Shown piece after piece: positions 26,832-35,435 of a stretch of DNA of 64,000 nt. Position numbers and translations under genes: made by a program. The notes below the pieces were generated by a model. The model saw only the letters and a program-made list of their open reading frames with translations, was not told the DNA's origin and searched no databases. Every line of letters begins with the position of its first letter. Within the stretch, counting starts at the first letter, position 1. Source of the stretch: Piscinibacter sp. HJYY11 (GTDB lineage: Bacteria > Pseudomonadota > Gammaproteobacteria > Burkholderiales > Burkholderiaceae_C); contig NZ_JAERQZ010000001.1 of NCBI RefSeq assembly GCF_016735515.1, positions 1,736,001-1,800,000 on the forward strand. Direction: 5' to 3'.

Positions 26832-26848
26832 ATGTGTGGCCCACACAT
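26832..26848. promoter_or_regulatory. perfect palindrome, candidate PucR-type operator
   Basis: ATGTGTGG and CCACACAT flank a single C, giving a perfect 8-1-8 inverted repeat in the 252-bp divergent region between the esterase operon and the PucR-type regulator. It lies 118 bases before the regulator start and 119 bases before the esterase start, almost the midpoint. Binding by the regulator is inferred. Confidence 0.55.
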
Positions 26849-26965
26849 ACGCAGCCGGTGCGCGATGTGCGCGCGGACCATCGCGAAAACCCGGAGGGCG
26901 GTCTCGCCCTTCGGGCGCGCCGCAGCACCATGCCTCTGCTAGCCTGTGCGGCCGAGATCGAACCG

Positions 26966-28930
26966 ATGGACACCGCAGCCCTCACTCCCGAATGTGTCGA
27001 GCCCCTCGATGGCCGCCTGGTCCAGCTGCTGCATCAGGACGCATCGGCCGAGGTCTTCGCGCAGCACCTGGCGCAGCTGGAGGCGCTGCCCGATGGCACG
27101 CCCGGCAAGTCGGCCCAGACGGAGCTCGTGCGCATGGCAATGGCGGTGCGCAACCGCCTCGAGCTGCTGCAGCAGCGTGAGCAGGGCATGCTGGCGGTGA
27201 TCGAGTCGGCGCAGGACCTGTCCAGCCGCCTCAACCGCACGAGCCTGTTGCGGGCGATCGTCGCGAAGGCGCGCAACCTGCTCGGCTCCGACCTCGCGTG
27301 GCTCACGACCCACGACGCCGAACGCGGCGAGTTCCATGTGGTGGTGGCCGAGGGCGCGCTCTCGCGCAGCGTGACCGACATGGCCGCGCGCAGCGACCGC
27401 GGCGTGGTGAGCATCGTGATGAGCACACGCCTGCCCTTCACCACCCCCGATTACCTGCACGACCGTCGCTTCCCCCACGACGCGCGGCTCGACGACACCT
27501 TCCGCGACGAAGGCATCACCGCGCTGGTGGGCGTGCCGCTGGTGTGGGACGGCGAGGTGATCGGCCTGCTCTTCGTGGCCGACCGCTACCACCGTGTGCA
27601 CACCGCGCAGAGCATCTCGATCCTGTGCACGCTGGCCACGCATGCCGCCGTCGCGCTGCGCAATGCACGCGACTTCGAGCGCGCGAGCGATGCGCTGGCG
27701 AAGGCCGATGCCGCACGCGCCGAGCTCGAGCGGCACCTGCGCAGCATCCAGGCCGCCGCCGATGCGCACGAGCAGATGACCTCGCTGCTGTCGCGCGGGG
27801 CCTCGCTGGCCGCGCTGTGCGGCGCGGTGGCGCAGCTGCTCGGCGGCAGCCTCCTGGTGCTGGACGAAGCCGCCCAGGTCATCGCCCGCGGCAGTGCCGA
27901 GTCGTATGCGGGCGACGCGGCCCAGCGCTACGCGCCGCACGGCGAGCACAGCACCGACGTTGCCCGTGCGTTGCGCCTGAGCCGCCAGACCGGGCGCTCT
28001 GTGCAGGCCTACGAGGTCGGCGACGAACGCTGCCGCGTGATGCCGGTGATCGGCGGCGACGACATCCTCGGCTCGGTCGCCCTCTTCCACCGCGGCGAAC
28101 TGGAAGAGGTGGCCGTGCGCACGCTCGAGCGCAGCTCGAGCGTCATCGGCATCGTGCTGCTGTCGCAGGAGCGCATGGAGGCGAACAAGAGCCGCGCCGT
28201 CGCGGCGCTGCTGCGCGCGCTGGTGTCGCCTCGCCAGGACGAGGCTGCGCTGATGGCCGACCGCGCCGGGCGCCTAGGCGTCGACCTCGCGCAGCCGCTG
28301 GCCTTGCTGCTGATCGAGATGGACAGCCCGAGCGCGGGATACGCGGCGCGCCGTTTCCGCGCCTTCCCGCCGCAGGACGATGTGCTGGTCGATGACATCG
28401 ACGGCGTGCTCGTGATGCTGTGCGCCGCGAGCCGCGCGCCGGAGCTGCGGCTGCTCGCCACCCAGTGGGCCCGCAGCGAGATGGCGGCCGTGCACCGCGG
28501 CGTGGCCTCACGGCCGATCACGGCGGTGGCGGAGATCCCCGCGGTCTACGCCACCCTGCGCCGCGCCTTGGGCGTGCTCGGGCGCATGGGGGTGCAAGGG
28601 CACGTGATCGGCCAGAACGAGCTGGCGCTGTACTCGACCCTCTTCGAAACCCACGACCGCGCGAGCCTCACGACCTTCCTCGACGCGACGATCGGCGCCG
28701 TGACCTCGCACGACCGCAAGCGCGGCACCGAGCTCGCGGCCACGCTGCTGTGCTACTTCGACTGCAACCAGAACGCCAAGACGACGGCGCAGCGCCTGGG
28801 CATCCACGTCAACACGGTGCGCCAGCGCCTGGCAACCCTCGAAGACCTGATCGGCCACTGGGGCAGCGCCACGCGCGCGCTGGAGCTGCACATCGCGCTG
28901 CGGCTCTGGAACCTGGGCTCGCCGGCGTAG
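26966..28930 (+). CDS. GAF-domain PucR/CdaR-type transcriptional regulator
   Basis: A 654-residue regulator. A helical N-terminus (about 1-75) leads to a GAF sensor domain (about 80-225), a predicted coiled coil (about 228-265), a middle region, then a PucR-type C-terminal helix-turn-helix (about 590-645, with QNAKTTAQRLGIHVNTVRQR). Such proteins sense aromatic or purine catabolites. ATG at 26966 is used; an in-frame ATG at 26930 would add 12 residues, and neither has a strong ribosome site. It is divergent from the esterase operon, which it probably controls through the palindrome at 26832. Confidence 0.88.
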   Translation: MDTAALTPECVEPLDGRLVQLLHQDASAEVFAQHLAQLEALPDGTPGKSAQTELVRMAMAVRNRLELLQQREQGMLAVIESAQDLSSRLNRTSLLRAIVAKARNLLGSDLAWLTTHDAERGEFHVVVAEGALSRSVTDMAARSDRGVVSIVMSTRLPFTTPDYLHDRRFPHDARLDDTFRDEGITALVGVPLVWDGEVIGLLFVADRYHRVHTAQSISILCTLATHAAVALRNARDFERASDALAKADAARAELERHLRSIQAAADAHEQMTSLLSRGASLAALCGAVAQLLGGSLLVLDEAAQVIARGSAESYAGDAAQRYAPHGEHSTDVARALRLSRQTGRSVQAYEVGDERCRVMPVIGGDDILGSVALFHRGELEEVAVRTLERSSSVIGIVLLSQERMEANKSRAVAALLRALVSPRQDEAALMADRAGRLGVDLAQPLALLLIEMDSPSAGYAARRFRAFPPQDDVLVDDIDGVLVMLCAASRAPELRLLATQWARSEMAAVHRGVASRPITAVAEIPAVYATLRRALGVLGRMGVQGHVIGQNELALYSTLFETHDRASLTTFLDATIGAVTSHDRKRGTELAATLLCYFDCNQNAKTTAQRLGIHVNTVRQRLATLEDLIGHWGSATRALELHIALRLWNLGSPA

Positions 28931-28946
28931 CGCCGCGCGCGAGCGG

Positions 28947-29393
28947 CTAGCCCCTCCTGCGGCCGAACCACCAGGTGCCGACGCCCACCCCGCCGAAGAT
29001 CAGCGCAAACACCGACGAGAAGAGCGACACGCCCCACAGCTCGCCGAAGCTCTGGATGCGCGCGTTTTTCGGGTCGTCTCGATCGTGCAGCACGGTCACG
29101 CGTTCGCCCACGTCGAAGGCCGGCGGGTTGGAGGCCCAGCCCGAGCGCACCTCGCGCGGCTCGCCGGTCGCGTCGACGTACTCGACGACGGCGGTCATGG
29201 TCTCGTGGCCGATGAGCTCCTTCACCTGGCCGGGCACCGCCACCGCGCGCCGCTGGAAGCGGATGCTGTCGATGAGCGTGTAGGCGGTCAGCGCACCCGT
29301 CAGCAGCCCGACACCGATGAAGGGCAGCACGATGAGCAGGGGCACGGCGCCCTCGGCACGGCGGGGTCTCGGTTTCACGGTCTGGCGGAACAT
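28947..29393 (-). CDS. DUF3592-domain membrane protein
   Basis: A 148-residue protein with a hydrophobic segment at about 18-42, a soluble beta-rich middle typical of DUF3592 (VPGQVKELIGH, VEYVDATGEPREVRS, GERVTVLHDRDDPKNARI) and a second hydrophobic segment at about 120-142. The start at 29393 follows GGAAGG. Function is unknown; members are widespread small envelope proteins. It faces the end of the PucR-type gene and lies downstream of dedA with 32 bases between. Confidence 0.82.
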   Translation of the reverse strand: MFRQTVKPRPRRAEGAVPLLIVLPFIGVGLLTGALTAYTLIDSIRFQRRAVAVPGQVKELIGHETMTAVVEYVDATGEPREVRSGWASNPPAFDVGERVTVLHDRDDPKNARIQSFGELWGVSLFSSVFALIFGGVGVGTWWFGRRRG

Positions 29394-29425
29394 GCGGCTT
29401 CCTTCCGGCATGCGCCGCAGCGGCA

Positions 29426-30028
29426 TCACCGCACAGGCCGGCGCCCCCGCACCACGCGCACACCATACGCCACCACGATCGAGGCCAGCACGAGTTTCGC
29501 GGCCGGGTCGAGAACGGCGACGACTTGTTCGTAGCGATTTTCCAGCAGGTAGCCCGCCGCCGTCAGCAAGCCCGTCCACAAGAGCGAGCCCAGGGACGAC
29601 CACACGAGGAAACTGCGCAGCGACATGCCGGTCAGCCCGGCCGGCACGGCCACCAGCGTTCGCACACCGGGCACGAGACGCCCCAGCACCAGCACACCGA
29701 CGCCGTGGCGCTGGAACCAGCGTTCCGTCCGCTCGAGTTCCTGGCGGCTCACCGTCAGCCAGCGGCCGTGCCGATCGGCCAGGCACTTGAGCTTTTCGGC
29801 CCCCCATCGGCGAGCGAGGAAGAACCAGGGCAGCCCACCCGCCACCGAGCCCGCCACACCGGCGGCGACCACGCCGGCCGCGCTCAGCTCCCCACGCGCG
29901 GCCACGAAGCCGGCGAACGGCATGATCATTTCGGACGGGAGCGGAGGGAACACGTTCTCGGCAAACATCAGGAGCGCAATGGCCCAGTAGCCCTGGCTGG
30001 AGATGAACTCGATGATGGCGTCGGTCAT
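29426..30028 (-). CDS. DedA-family membrane protein
   Basis: A 200-residue DedA/SNARE-associated family protein: FAENVFPPLPSEMIMPFAGF near residue 23, the GRLVPGVRTLVAVPAG motif near 118 and several hydrophobic segments. DedA proteins act in lipid flipping or membrane homeostasis and affect drug and pH tolerance. The acidic-pair motif E-x-x-P-P-x-P-S-E is present. It follows the methyltransferase gene by 37 bases. Confidence 0.92.
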   Translation of the reverse strand: MTDAIIEFISSQGYWAIALLMFAENVFPPLPSEMIMPFAGFVAARGELSAAGVVAAGVAGSVAGGLPWFFLARRWGAEKLKCLADRHGRWLTVSRQELERTERWFQRHGVGVLVLGRLVPGVRTLVAVPAGLTGMSLRSFLVWSSLGSLLWTGLLTAAGYLLENRYEQVVAVLDPAAKLVLASIVVAYGVRVVRGRRPVR

Positions 30029-30065
30029 GCGGCCTCACTGGCAAACCGCGTGCCCCTTCCCTGCG

Positions 30066-30821
30066 TCAGCCAGCCGCGGCGGCGCGTTCCTTGAACGGCG
30101 CCTGGTAGAGCCACAGCTTGCGGCCGTCGGCGCACTCGTGCACGGCGGTCGGCTGCAGCTCGGTGGCCTCGAACTCCAGGCTCGCCATCCAGGCGCCGCA
30201 GCGCAGCTCGCGCCCGGCCTTGCGCACGGCGCGGGGCATGCTCTCGGGGCGCTGGAAGAGGTAGACCATCGCGTAGGGCGTCCAGTCGGCCTTCCAGATG
30301 TCGGCGCGCTTCACGCGGGCCGGCACGCGCAGCCACTTGCAGCGCAGGGCGCAGGCAAAGCGCAGCGCCCAGCTCCACTCCAGGCCGTCGAGCCGGGCGT
30401 GCGGAAACTGGTGGTGCAGCTCGCGCAGCGCGTCGCCCATGCCGCAGCCGGCATCGACCACCCGCGGGTTCTCGCCGTCGAGCCACACGATGCGCGAGAG
30501 CCCTTGCAGCGCGCCGCTCGGCGTGGGGAACATCGGCGCATCACGCCAGGTGTGCAAGGGGTAGAGGGCGAAGAGCGCCAGCAGCGGCAGCAGCCAGCCC
30601 CAGGCGGGGATGCCACCGGCCACGCCGGAAGCGAGCACGGAAAGCGGGAAGCCAAGCGCGATGAACACGCGCCGCCAGCGGCGTGCGCTCAGCAGGCTGA
30701 GCACCGCACCCGCTGCGGTGGCAAGGAGGAGCGATGCCCAGTCACGCGCTTCGAGCGCGCGCAGTCCGAGGAAGAGGCCCCAGCAGAGCCCCCAGACCAG
30801 CAGGGCCGGCAGCGGCCACAT
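30066..30821 (-). CDS. membrane-anchored class I SAM-dependent methyltransferase
   Basis: A 251-residue protein whose first about 95 residues hold three or four hydrophobic segments. A methyltransferase domain follows with the SAM motif VVDAGCGMGDAL near residue 123 and an acidic loop LDGLEWS. It looks like a membrane-tethered methyltransferase; the acceptor is unknown. Its ATG directly abuts the stop of the MCP gene with no spacer, so coupled expression with the fliA-MCP run is likely. CheR-type receptor methyltransferases have a different domain, so it is not a CheR. Confidence 0.8.
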   Translation of the reverse strand: MWPLPALLVWGLCWGLFLGLRALEARDWASLLLATAAGAVLSLLSARRWRRVFIALGFPLSVLASGVAGGIPAWGWLLPLLALFALYPLHTWRDAPMFPTPSGALQGLSRIVWLDGENPRVVDAGCGMGDALRELHHQFPHARLDGLEWSWALRFACALRCKWLRVPARVKRADIWKADWTPYAMVYLFQRPESMPRAVRKAGRELRCGAWMASLEFEATELQPTAVHECADGRKLWLYQAPFKERAAAAG

Positions 30822-32177
30822 TCAGAAGTTGAACGCGAGGCGCAAACCGCCCCAGTGCTTGCCGTTCACCGTGATCGGTGCAGCGCATTCCTTCAGCAGC
30901 ACGAACTTGCCGCCGCCCATGTCGCGGCGGTAGGTCTGCAGCAGGAACGGGCGCTGGTTGCGCGCCGACGCCAGGCCGGTGCGGTCGTTGAAGATGCGGC
31001 GGTAGCGGCTGTTGGCGGTGTCCCACACCACGTCGCCGCGCTGCGGGTTGCAGTAGACCTTGTTGTGCGTGGCCACGTAGCCGTTGCGGTCGACCGAGAT
31101 GCAGAAGACGATCTTCTTGTCGGCCTGCAGCACACGCTCCTGCACCTGCGGGAAGAGGCGGTCGGCCAGCGCGATGAAGCGGGTGGTGTGCTGCGGCGGG
31201 TTGGTGTTGGGGATGGGCTGGTACTGCTCGTCGAAGAGCTCGGCCTCGCCGATGCTGCCGGTGCGCACCGCGTCTTCGAGCAGCGCCGAGATCTCGCCCG
31301 CGGCTTCCTTGGCGAGCGCGATGAAGGGGGTGTCTTCGGTCTCGATGCCGCACTCGGCCACGACCTCGATCAGGTGCTCCGACACCTTGAGAAAGGACTC
31401 GCTGCGCACGAAGGTGGCCTGCAGCGCGCTGCCGGCCTTGCGCATCTCGCCTTCGATCTCCGACATCTGCGCGTTGAGTCCGGTGCAGACCTCGCGGCTG
31501 TGCTCGGCTGCGCTGGTGATGCTGCCGACGCCCGTCTCCAGGTCGGCCAGCGCACGCTGGAAGGCGCCCTGCTCGGCCGCCTTTGCCGGCGACTGCGAAC
31601 GAATCTCGCGCGACAGCGCATCGATGCGCGAGTCGAGCTCGCCCACCGTGCTCATGATGGCCTTGGAAGAGCTTTCGACCTTGCCGGCGAGCTCGCGCAC
31701 CGCATCGGCCACGACGCCGAAGCCCCGGCCGGCATCGCCGGCCCGCTTGGCCTCCACCGAGGCGTTGAACGCGACGAGCCGCGTTTGCAGGGCGATCTGG
31801 GTGATCTCGCTGGCGGCGCTGGCCACGTTGCGCAGGGTGTCGACGATGCCGCCCACCTCTTCGCCCACGCCTTCGACGGCCTGGCGCGCACGCGCCACCG
31901 CATCGCGGCTGCCGGCGACCACGCCGCCGATCTCTTCCTGTGCCTGCGTGACGCTCCTCACCTGCTCGGCCAGGGCCGCCAAGGCCTTGGCCTGGCGTTC
32001 GGCACCCTTGGTGGTGTCGTCGAGCTGGCCTCGCACTTCGGCCGCCTCGCGGCCCATGTTGGACGCCTGCTTGCTGATCGACTGCACGGCCGACCGCAGG
32101 TCGACACCGCTGGTGTCGGCGGCAACGGGCGCGGGCGGGGTCTTGTCAGCGCGGGACGTTCTGAATACTTCGAACAT
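30822..32177 (-). CDS. soluble methyl-accepting chemotaxis protein with C-terminal sensor domain
   Basis: A 451-residue MCP with no transmembrane segment or signal peptide. The signalling hairpin is N-terminal, with its tip around 129-160 (ALQTRLVAFNASVEAKRAG, then DAGRGFGVVADAVRELAGKV). Residues about 300-451 form a separate domain with CISVDRNGYVATHNK, WDTANSRYRRIFNDRTG and a closing PITVNGKHWGGLRLAF, which looks Cache-like. So sensor and signal order is reversed relative to classical receptors and it must sense a cytoplasmic cue. It lies 12 bases downstream of fliA. Confidence 0.88.
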   Translation of the reverse strand: MFEVFRTSRADKTPPAPVAADTSGVDLRSAVQSISKQASNMGREAAEVRGQLDDTTKGAERQAKALAALAEQVRSVTQAQEEIGGVVAGSRDAVARARQAVEGVGEEVGGIVDTLRNVASAASEITQIALQTRLVAFNASVEAKRAGDAGRGFGVVADAVRELAGKVESSSKAIMSTVGELDSRIDALSREIRSQSPAKAAEQGAFQRALADLETGVGSITSAAEHSREVCTGLNAQMSEIEGEMRKAGSALQATFVRSESFLKVSEHLIEVVAECGIETEDTPFIALAKEAAGEISALLEDAVRTGSIGEAELFDEQYQPIPNTNPPQHTTRFIALADRLFPQVQERVLQADKKIVFCISVDRNGYVATHNKVYCNPQRGDVVWDTANSRYRRIFNDRTGLASARNQRPFLLQTYRRDMGGGKFVLLKECAAPITVNGKHWGGLRLAFNF

Positions 32178-32189
32178 GATGGGCCGTAT

Positions 32190-32903
32190 TTACCACTCAC
32201 GCAGCTTCACGCGCAACCGGGCAATCGATTGGCTGTGGAGCTGGCAAACGCGCGATTCGGTGACCTTGAGCACCGCCGCGATTTCCTTCAGGTTCATGTC
32301 GTGCTCGTAGTACATGCTCATGACGTACTGCTCGCGCTCGGGCAGGTTCTTGATGCCCTCGATCAGGGCTTCGCGCATGCGCTGGTCCTGGAGCTGCGCG
32401 AGCGGGTTGAAGCTCTCGTCGGCCACATGGCGGTCGAGGTAGTCGTTGTCGCCGTCGTCGCCCGACATGTCTTCCAGGTAGACGAGCTGGGTGCCGCGCA
32501 CCTTGCCCAGGAGCTCCTGGTATTCGGTGAGCGTGACGCCCATCTCGCGGGCGATCTCGCTCTCGGCGGGCGCACGGCCGAGCTTCTGCTCGAGCTTGTG
32601 CACGGCGCTCTCGATGCTGCGCTGCTGCTTGCGCACGCCGCGCGAAAGGTAGTCGTTGCCGCGCAGCTCGTCGAGCATGGCGCCGCGGATGCGCTGCGTG
32701 GCGAAGGTTTCGAACTGCACGCCCTGGGCCGCGTCGAAGCGGCTGAGTGCGTCGGTGAGCCCGATCATGCCGACCTGGATCAGGTCGTCGAGCTCCACGT
32801 TGGCCGGCAGCTTGGCGATCATCTGGTGGGCCAGGCGGCGCACCAGCGGGCTGTACTGCTTGAGCATCGAGTTGACGTCGAGTTGGCCTTTGGCGGTGTA
32901 CAT
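32190..32903 (-). CDS. fliA: flagellar RNA polymerase sigma factor FliA (sigma-28)
   Basis: A 237-residue sigma-28. Region 2 is LVRRLAHQMIAKLP followed by DLIQVGMIGLTDALSRF and FETFATQRIRGAMLDELR, the hallmark FliA block; region 3 is REMGVTLTEYQELL; region 4 is EREQYVMSMYYEHDMNLKEI then TESRVCQLHSQSI. It directs late flagellar and chemotaxis gene transcription at TAAA-N15-GCCGATAA promoters, one exact copy of which lies in fliP in this window. It follows flhG by 19 bases. Confidence 0.97.
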   Translation of the reverse strand: MYTAKGQLDVNSMLKQYSPLVRRLAHQMIAKLPANVELDDLIQVGMIGLTDALSRFDAAQGVQFETFATQRIRGAMLDELRGNDYLSRGVRKQQRSIESAVHKLEQKLGRAPAESEIAREMGVTLTEYQELLGKVRGTQLVYLEDMSGDDGDNDYLDRHVADESFNPLAQLQDQRMREALIEGIKNLPEREQYVMSMYYEHDMNLKEIAAVLKVTESRVCQLHSQSIARLRVKLREW

Positions 32904-32922
32904 GTTTCTCGGCTCCGAGCAG

Positions 32923-33702
32923 TCAATTCAGGACAGGTTGCGCTTGTTGCGCAGAGTGCAAACCGCGTGCACCAACGTGGGCGCCGGGCGCCTGCATCAG
33001 CACGTCGCGGGCCCAGCGGCGCAGCGCGCTGGTGGGCGCTTCGCGGGCATCTGAGGCGGGGTCGATCTGCAGCCAGTCGCGCAGCACGGCCCCCAGGAAG
33101 TCATCGGCACAGGTCGCCAGCTGGATCGCGATGCGCTCGGCACGCGGCGAGTTGGGCGATGCGCTCAGCAGCAGGTCGAACACCACGAGATTGGCGCGCT
33201 GGTTGAGCAGCTTCATCGCGGCGTAAGCGTGGGTCACGGCCGAGGGCCGGTCGTCGGCCAGCAGCAGCGGGCGCGCTTCGCTGCGGGCGAACATGCGGAA
33301 CAGGTCGGTCTCGGTCGCGTGCACCAGCACCACGTCGGCCTGAGGCGCGGCGTCGGCGACGGCGTGCAGGAAGCTGGCGGTGGAGCCGGTCGCGTCGACA
33401 TAGCGCACCGGCAGGCCACGGGCCGCGAGGTAGGAGACCTGCGAAGACAGCGTCTCCACGCATTCGGACAGGTCGAGCACAGCCATCTCCTTGGGCGACG
33501 GGGCACGGTCGGACGCATCGATCACCAGCACGTGCGCCCCGTGCTCGGCGAAGGCGGTGCACAGCCGCTCGAGCATCACGCCGCCGAAGGCGACGTGCGG
33601 GTTGGCCACCACCGGCACGAAGCGCACCCGGGCGTGGGCGAACATCTGCCGCAGGCCGGCGGCCTGGTCGGTGGGGAACGAAGAATCGTAGGCGTCGTAC
33701 AT
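32923..33702 (-). CDS. flhG: FlhG (FleN/YlxH)-like protein without a P-loop
   Basis: The 259-residue product sits in the flhG position between flhF and fliA. It keeps the N-terminal DQAAGLRQM motif, which in FlhG stimulates the FlhF GTPase, and MinD-like strands VLVIDASD and ADVVLVHATETDLF. The KGGVGKT deviant Walker A expected after the first strand is absent: the stretch reads VVANPHVAFGGVMLERL, with no Lys. Canonical FlhG dimerises on ATP and sets flagellar number, so this version may act as an FlhF activator only. Start 33702 gives MYDAYDSSF and the motif near residue 12. Confidence 0.8.
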   Translation of the reverse strand: MYDAYDSSFPTDQAAGLRQMFAHARVRFVPVVANPHVAFGGVMLERLCTAFAEHGAHVLVIDASDRAPSPKEMAVLDLSECVETLSSQVSYLAARGLPVRYVDATGSTASFLHAVADAAPQADVVLVHATETDLFRMFARSEARPLLLADDRPSAVTHAYAAMKLLNQRANLVVFDLLLSASPNSPRAERIAIQLATCADDFLGAVLRDWLQIDPASDAREAPTSALRRWARDVLMQAPGAHVGARGLHSAQQAQPVLN

Positions 33703-33719
33703 GAGGCGGCGCAGAAAAA

Positions 33720-35435
33720 TCAAGCGTGGAGAGAAGAGGAACGGGGGCGCTGGGCCTGCTGGCGCGCCGTGAAGATCAGGTTCACGTCGGACGCTTCCAC
33801 GCGGTAGGCCGGGTTCACGTTGGCGCGCAAGGCGCGGTGCACCAGCGCATGGGCCGACAGGCGGTGCCAGTCTTCGGGCACACGCTGGCCGTTGGCCACG
33901 CCCACCACCTTGAGCTTGTGGCGGATCAGCGCGTCGAGCGCGGGGGCGAGCTTCACGGCTTCGTCCATCTTCGACAGCACGATGCCGCGGCAGGCCGCCG
34001 CGTGGTACGAAATCATCACGTCTTCGATCGTCTCGCCTTGTGCGGCGGCGTTGATGACGAGCAGCTTCTGAATGGAGCGGTGCGCCAGCATCTCCAGCAG
34101 CTCGCGCGTGCGGGTGTCGCGCTGGGCCATGCCGGCGGTGTCGATCAGCACCATCTTCTTGGAGGCCAGCAGCTCCAGCAGGTCTTCCAGCGAGGCGCGG
34201 TCGTGGGCGGTGTGCACCGGCACGCCGAGGATGCGGCCGTAGGCGCGCAGCTGCTCGTGGGCGCCGACGCGGTAGGCGTCGAGCGTGATCAGGCCCAGGT
34301 TGTTGGCGCCGTGCTTGGCGGCAAAGGCGGCGGCGATCTTGGCGGCGCTGGTCGTCTTGCCGACGCCGGTGGAGCCGATCAGGGCGAACACGCCGCCCTG
34401 GTCTTCGAGCGCATGCTCGGCTTCGCCGGTGATGAGGTTGCGCTCCAGCACGTTGGCGGCCCAGGCGGTCTCGTCGGCCACGTCGGTGGGCAGGCTCTCG
34501 ACGAGCTTGCGGGTGAGCGCGGGCGAGAAGCCGCAGTCGAGCAGCTTCTGGATCAGCTGGGCCTGCTGCGGGTGGCGCTGCATCTTCTCCATGAAGGCGA
34601 GCGCGCCGAAGCGGTCTTCGATCAGGCCCTTCATCGAGCGCAGCTCGTTCATCATGTCCTGCTGCTCGCGGCGGGCGGCGGCCAGGTTGACGGCGCTCTG
34701 CGTGTCGGCCAGCGACGGCACGGGCATCACGGGCGTCTGCATGGCGATGGGTTGCTGCATCACCGGCTGGGGCATGGCTTGCTGCGCCTGAGCGGCACGC
34801 ACTTCTTCACGCAGCACGGGCGGCTCGCGCATCTGCGTGCGCGGCTGGGCGGGCGGGGTGACGATGGCGAGGTTAGGCGTGGCCTTGGGCGGCTGCGGCA
34901 CGGCGCTGCGGGCGGCCAGGCGCTGCTCGAGCGCGCTCGGCAGGTCGGGCTCGATGTCTTGCCGGGAGTCCATGAAACCCTGGCGGGAGTCGGCGAAATC
35001 CTGGCGCGAGTCTTCAAAGCCCGGCTCGTGGCCACGGCCCTGGGCGTTCATCGCGGCCTGGCGGCGCTTGAGCATGCGCTCGCGCACGTAGTCCTGGAAC
35101 GAGAGCGTGCTCATCGACAGGCGGGCCACGTCGTCCTGCACGTCGTCGTGCATGACGGGGGCTTGTTGCTTGGGGGCGGCGGCCTGGGCGGGCGCCGCCT
35201 TCGGCGTGGCCTTGGCGGCGGGGCGGGCCGCCGGCTGCTGCGGCGCGGTGCGAGCTGCCACGGAACTGGCCGACAGGCGCTCGATCTGCTGCACCGACTC
35301 GGGCGCCATGGCCAGCACTTCCACGCCTTCGGGGCAGGGCTTGGTCGACAACACCACGGCGTCTTCGCCGAAAGCCTGGCGCACCAGGGTCAGGGCGTCG
35401 CGCGATGTACGCGCCGTAAAGCGTTTGACGTTCAT
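33720..35435 (-). CDS. flhF: flagellar biosynthesis GTPase FlhF
   Basis: A 571-residue SRP-type GTPase that places the polar flagellum. The N-terminal B domain begins MNVKRFTARTSRDALTLV. A long Pro/Ala/Gln-rich linker (about 60-260) is followed by helical N and GTPase G domains with G1 GSTGVGKTTSAAKIAA near residue 352, TLDAYRVGAHEQL, IDTAGMAQRD and LSKMDEAVKL. The linker contains three tandem copies of a DSRQ-centred repeat. The 380 bases upstream hold no gene because flhA, the usual neighbour, lies 19.4 kb away. Confidence 0.96.
   Translation of the reverse strand: MNVKRFTARTSRDALTLVRQAFGEDAVVLSTKPCPEGVEVLAMAPESVQQIERLSASSVAARTAPQQPAARPAAKATPKAAPAQAAAPKQQAPVMHDDVQDDVARLSMSTLSFQDYVRERMLKRRQAAMNAQGRGHEPGFEDSRQDFADSRQGFMDSRQDIEPDLPSALEQRLAARSAVPQPPKATPNLAIVTPPAQPRTQMREPPVLREEVRAAQAQQAMPQPVMQQPIAMQTPVMPVPSLADTQSAVNLAAARREQQDMMNELRSMKGLIEDRFGALAFMEKMQRHPQQAQLIQKLLDCGFSPALTRKLVESLPTDVADETAWAANVLERNLITGEAEHALEDQGGVFALIGSTGVGKTTSAAKIAAAFAAKHGANNLGLITLDAYRVGAHEQLRAYGRILGVPVHTAHDRASLEDLLELLASKKMVLIDTAGMAQRDTRTRELLEMLAHRSIQKLLVINAAAQGETIEDVMISYHAAACRGIVLSKMDEAVKLAPALDALIRHKLKVVGVANGQRVPEDWHRLSAHALVHRALRANVNPAYRVEASDVNLIFTARQQAQRPRSSSLHA
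34956..35021 (-). repeat. tandem 21-bp repeat inside flhF (three DSRQ units)
   Basis: Three consecutive seven-residue units with core DSRQ and a leading aromatic or Met residue are encoded by near-identical 21-bp units. They lie in the disordered linker between the B and GTPase domains. They look like recent slippage duplications that keep the frame. Confidence 0.7.

Noticed and set aside
28947..30044. A single 365-codon minus-strand protein spanning the DUF3592 gene and the DedA region
   Set aside because: The upstream part is an out-of-frame shadow of dedA. The DUF3592 product starts at 29393 with a proper ribosome site.
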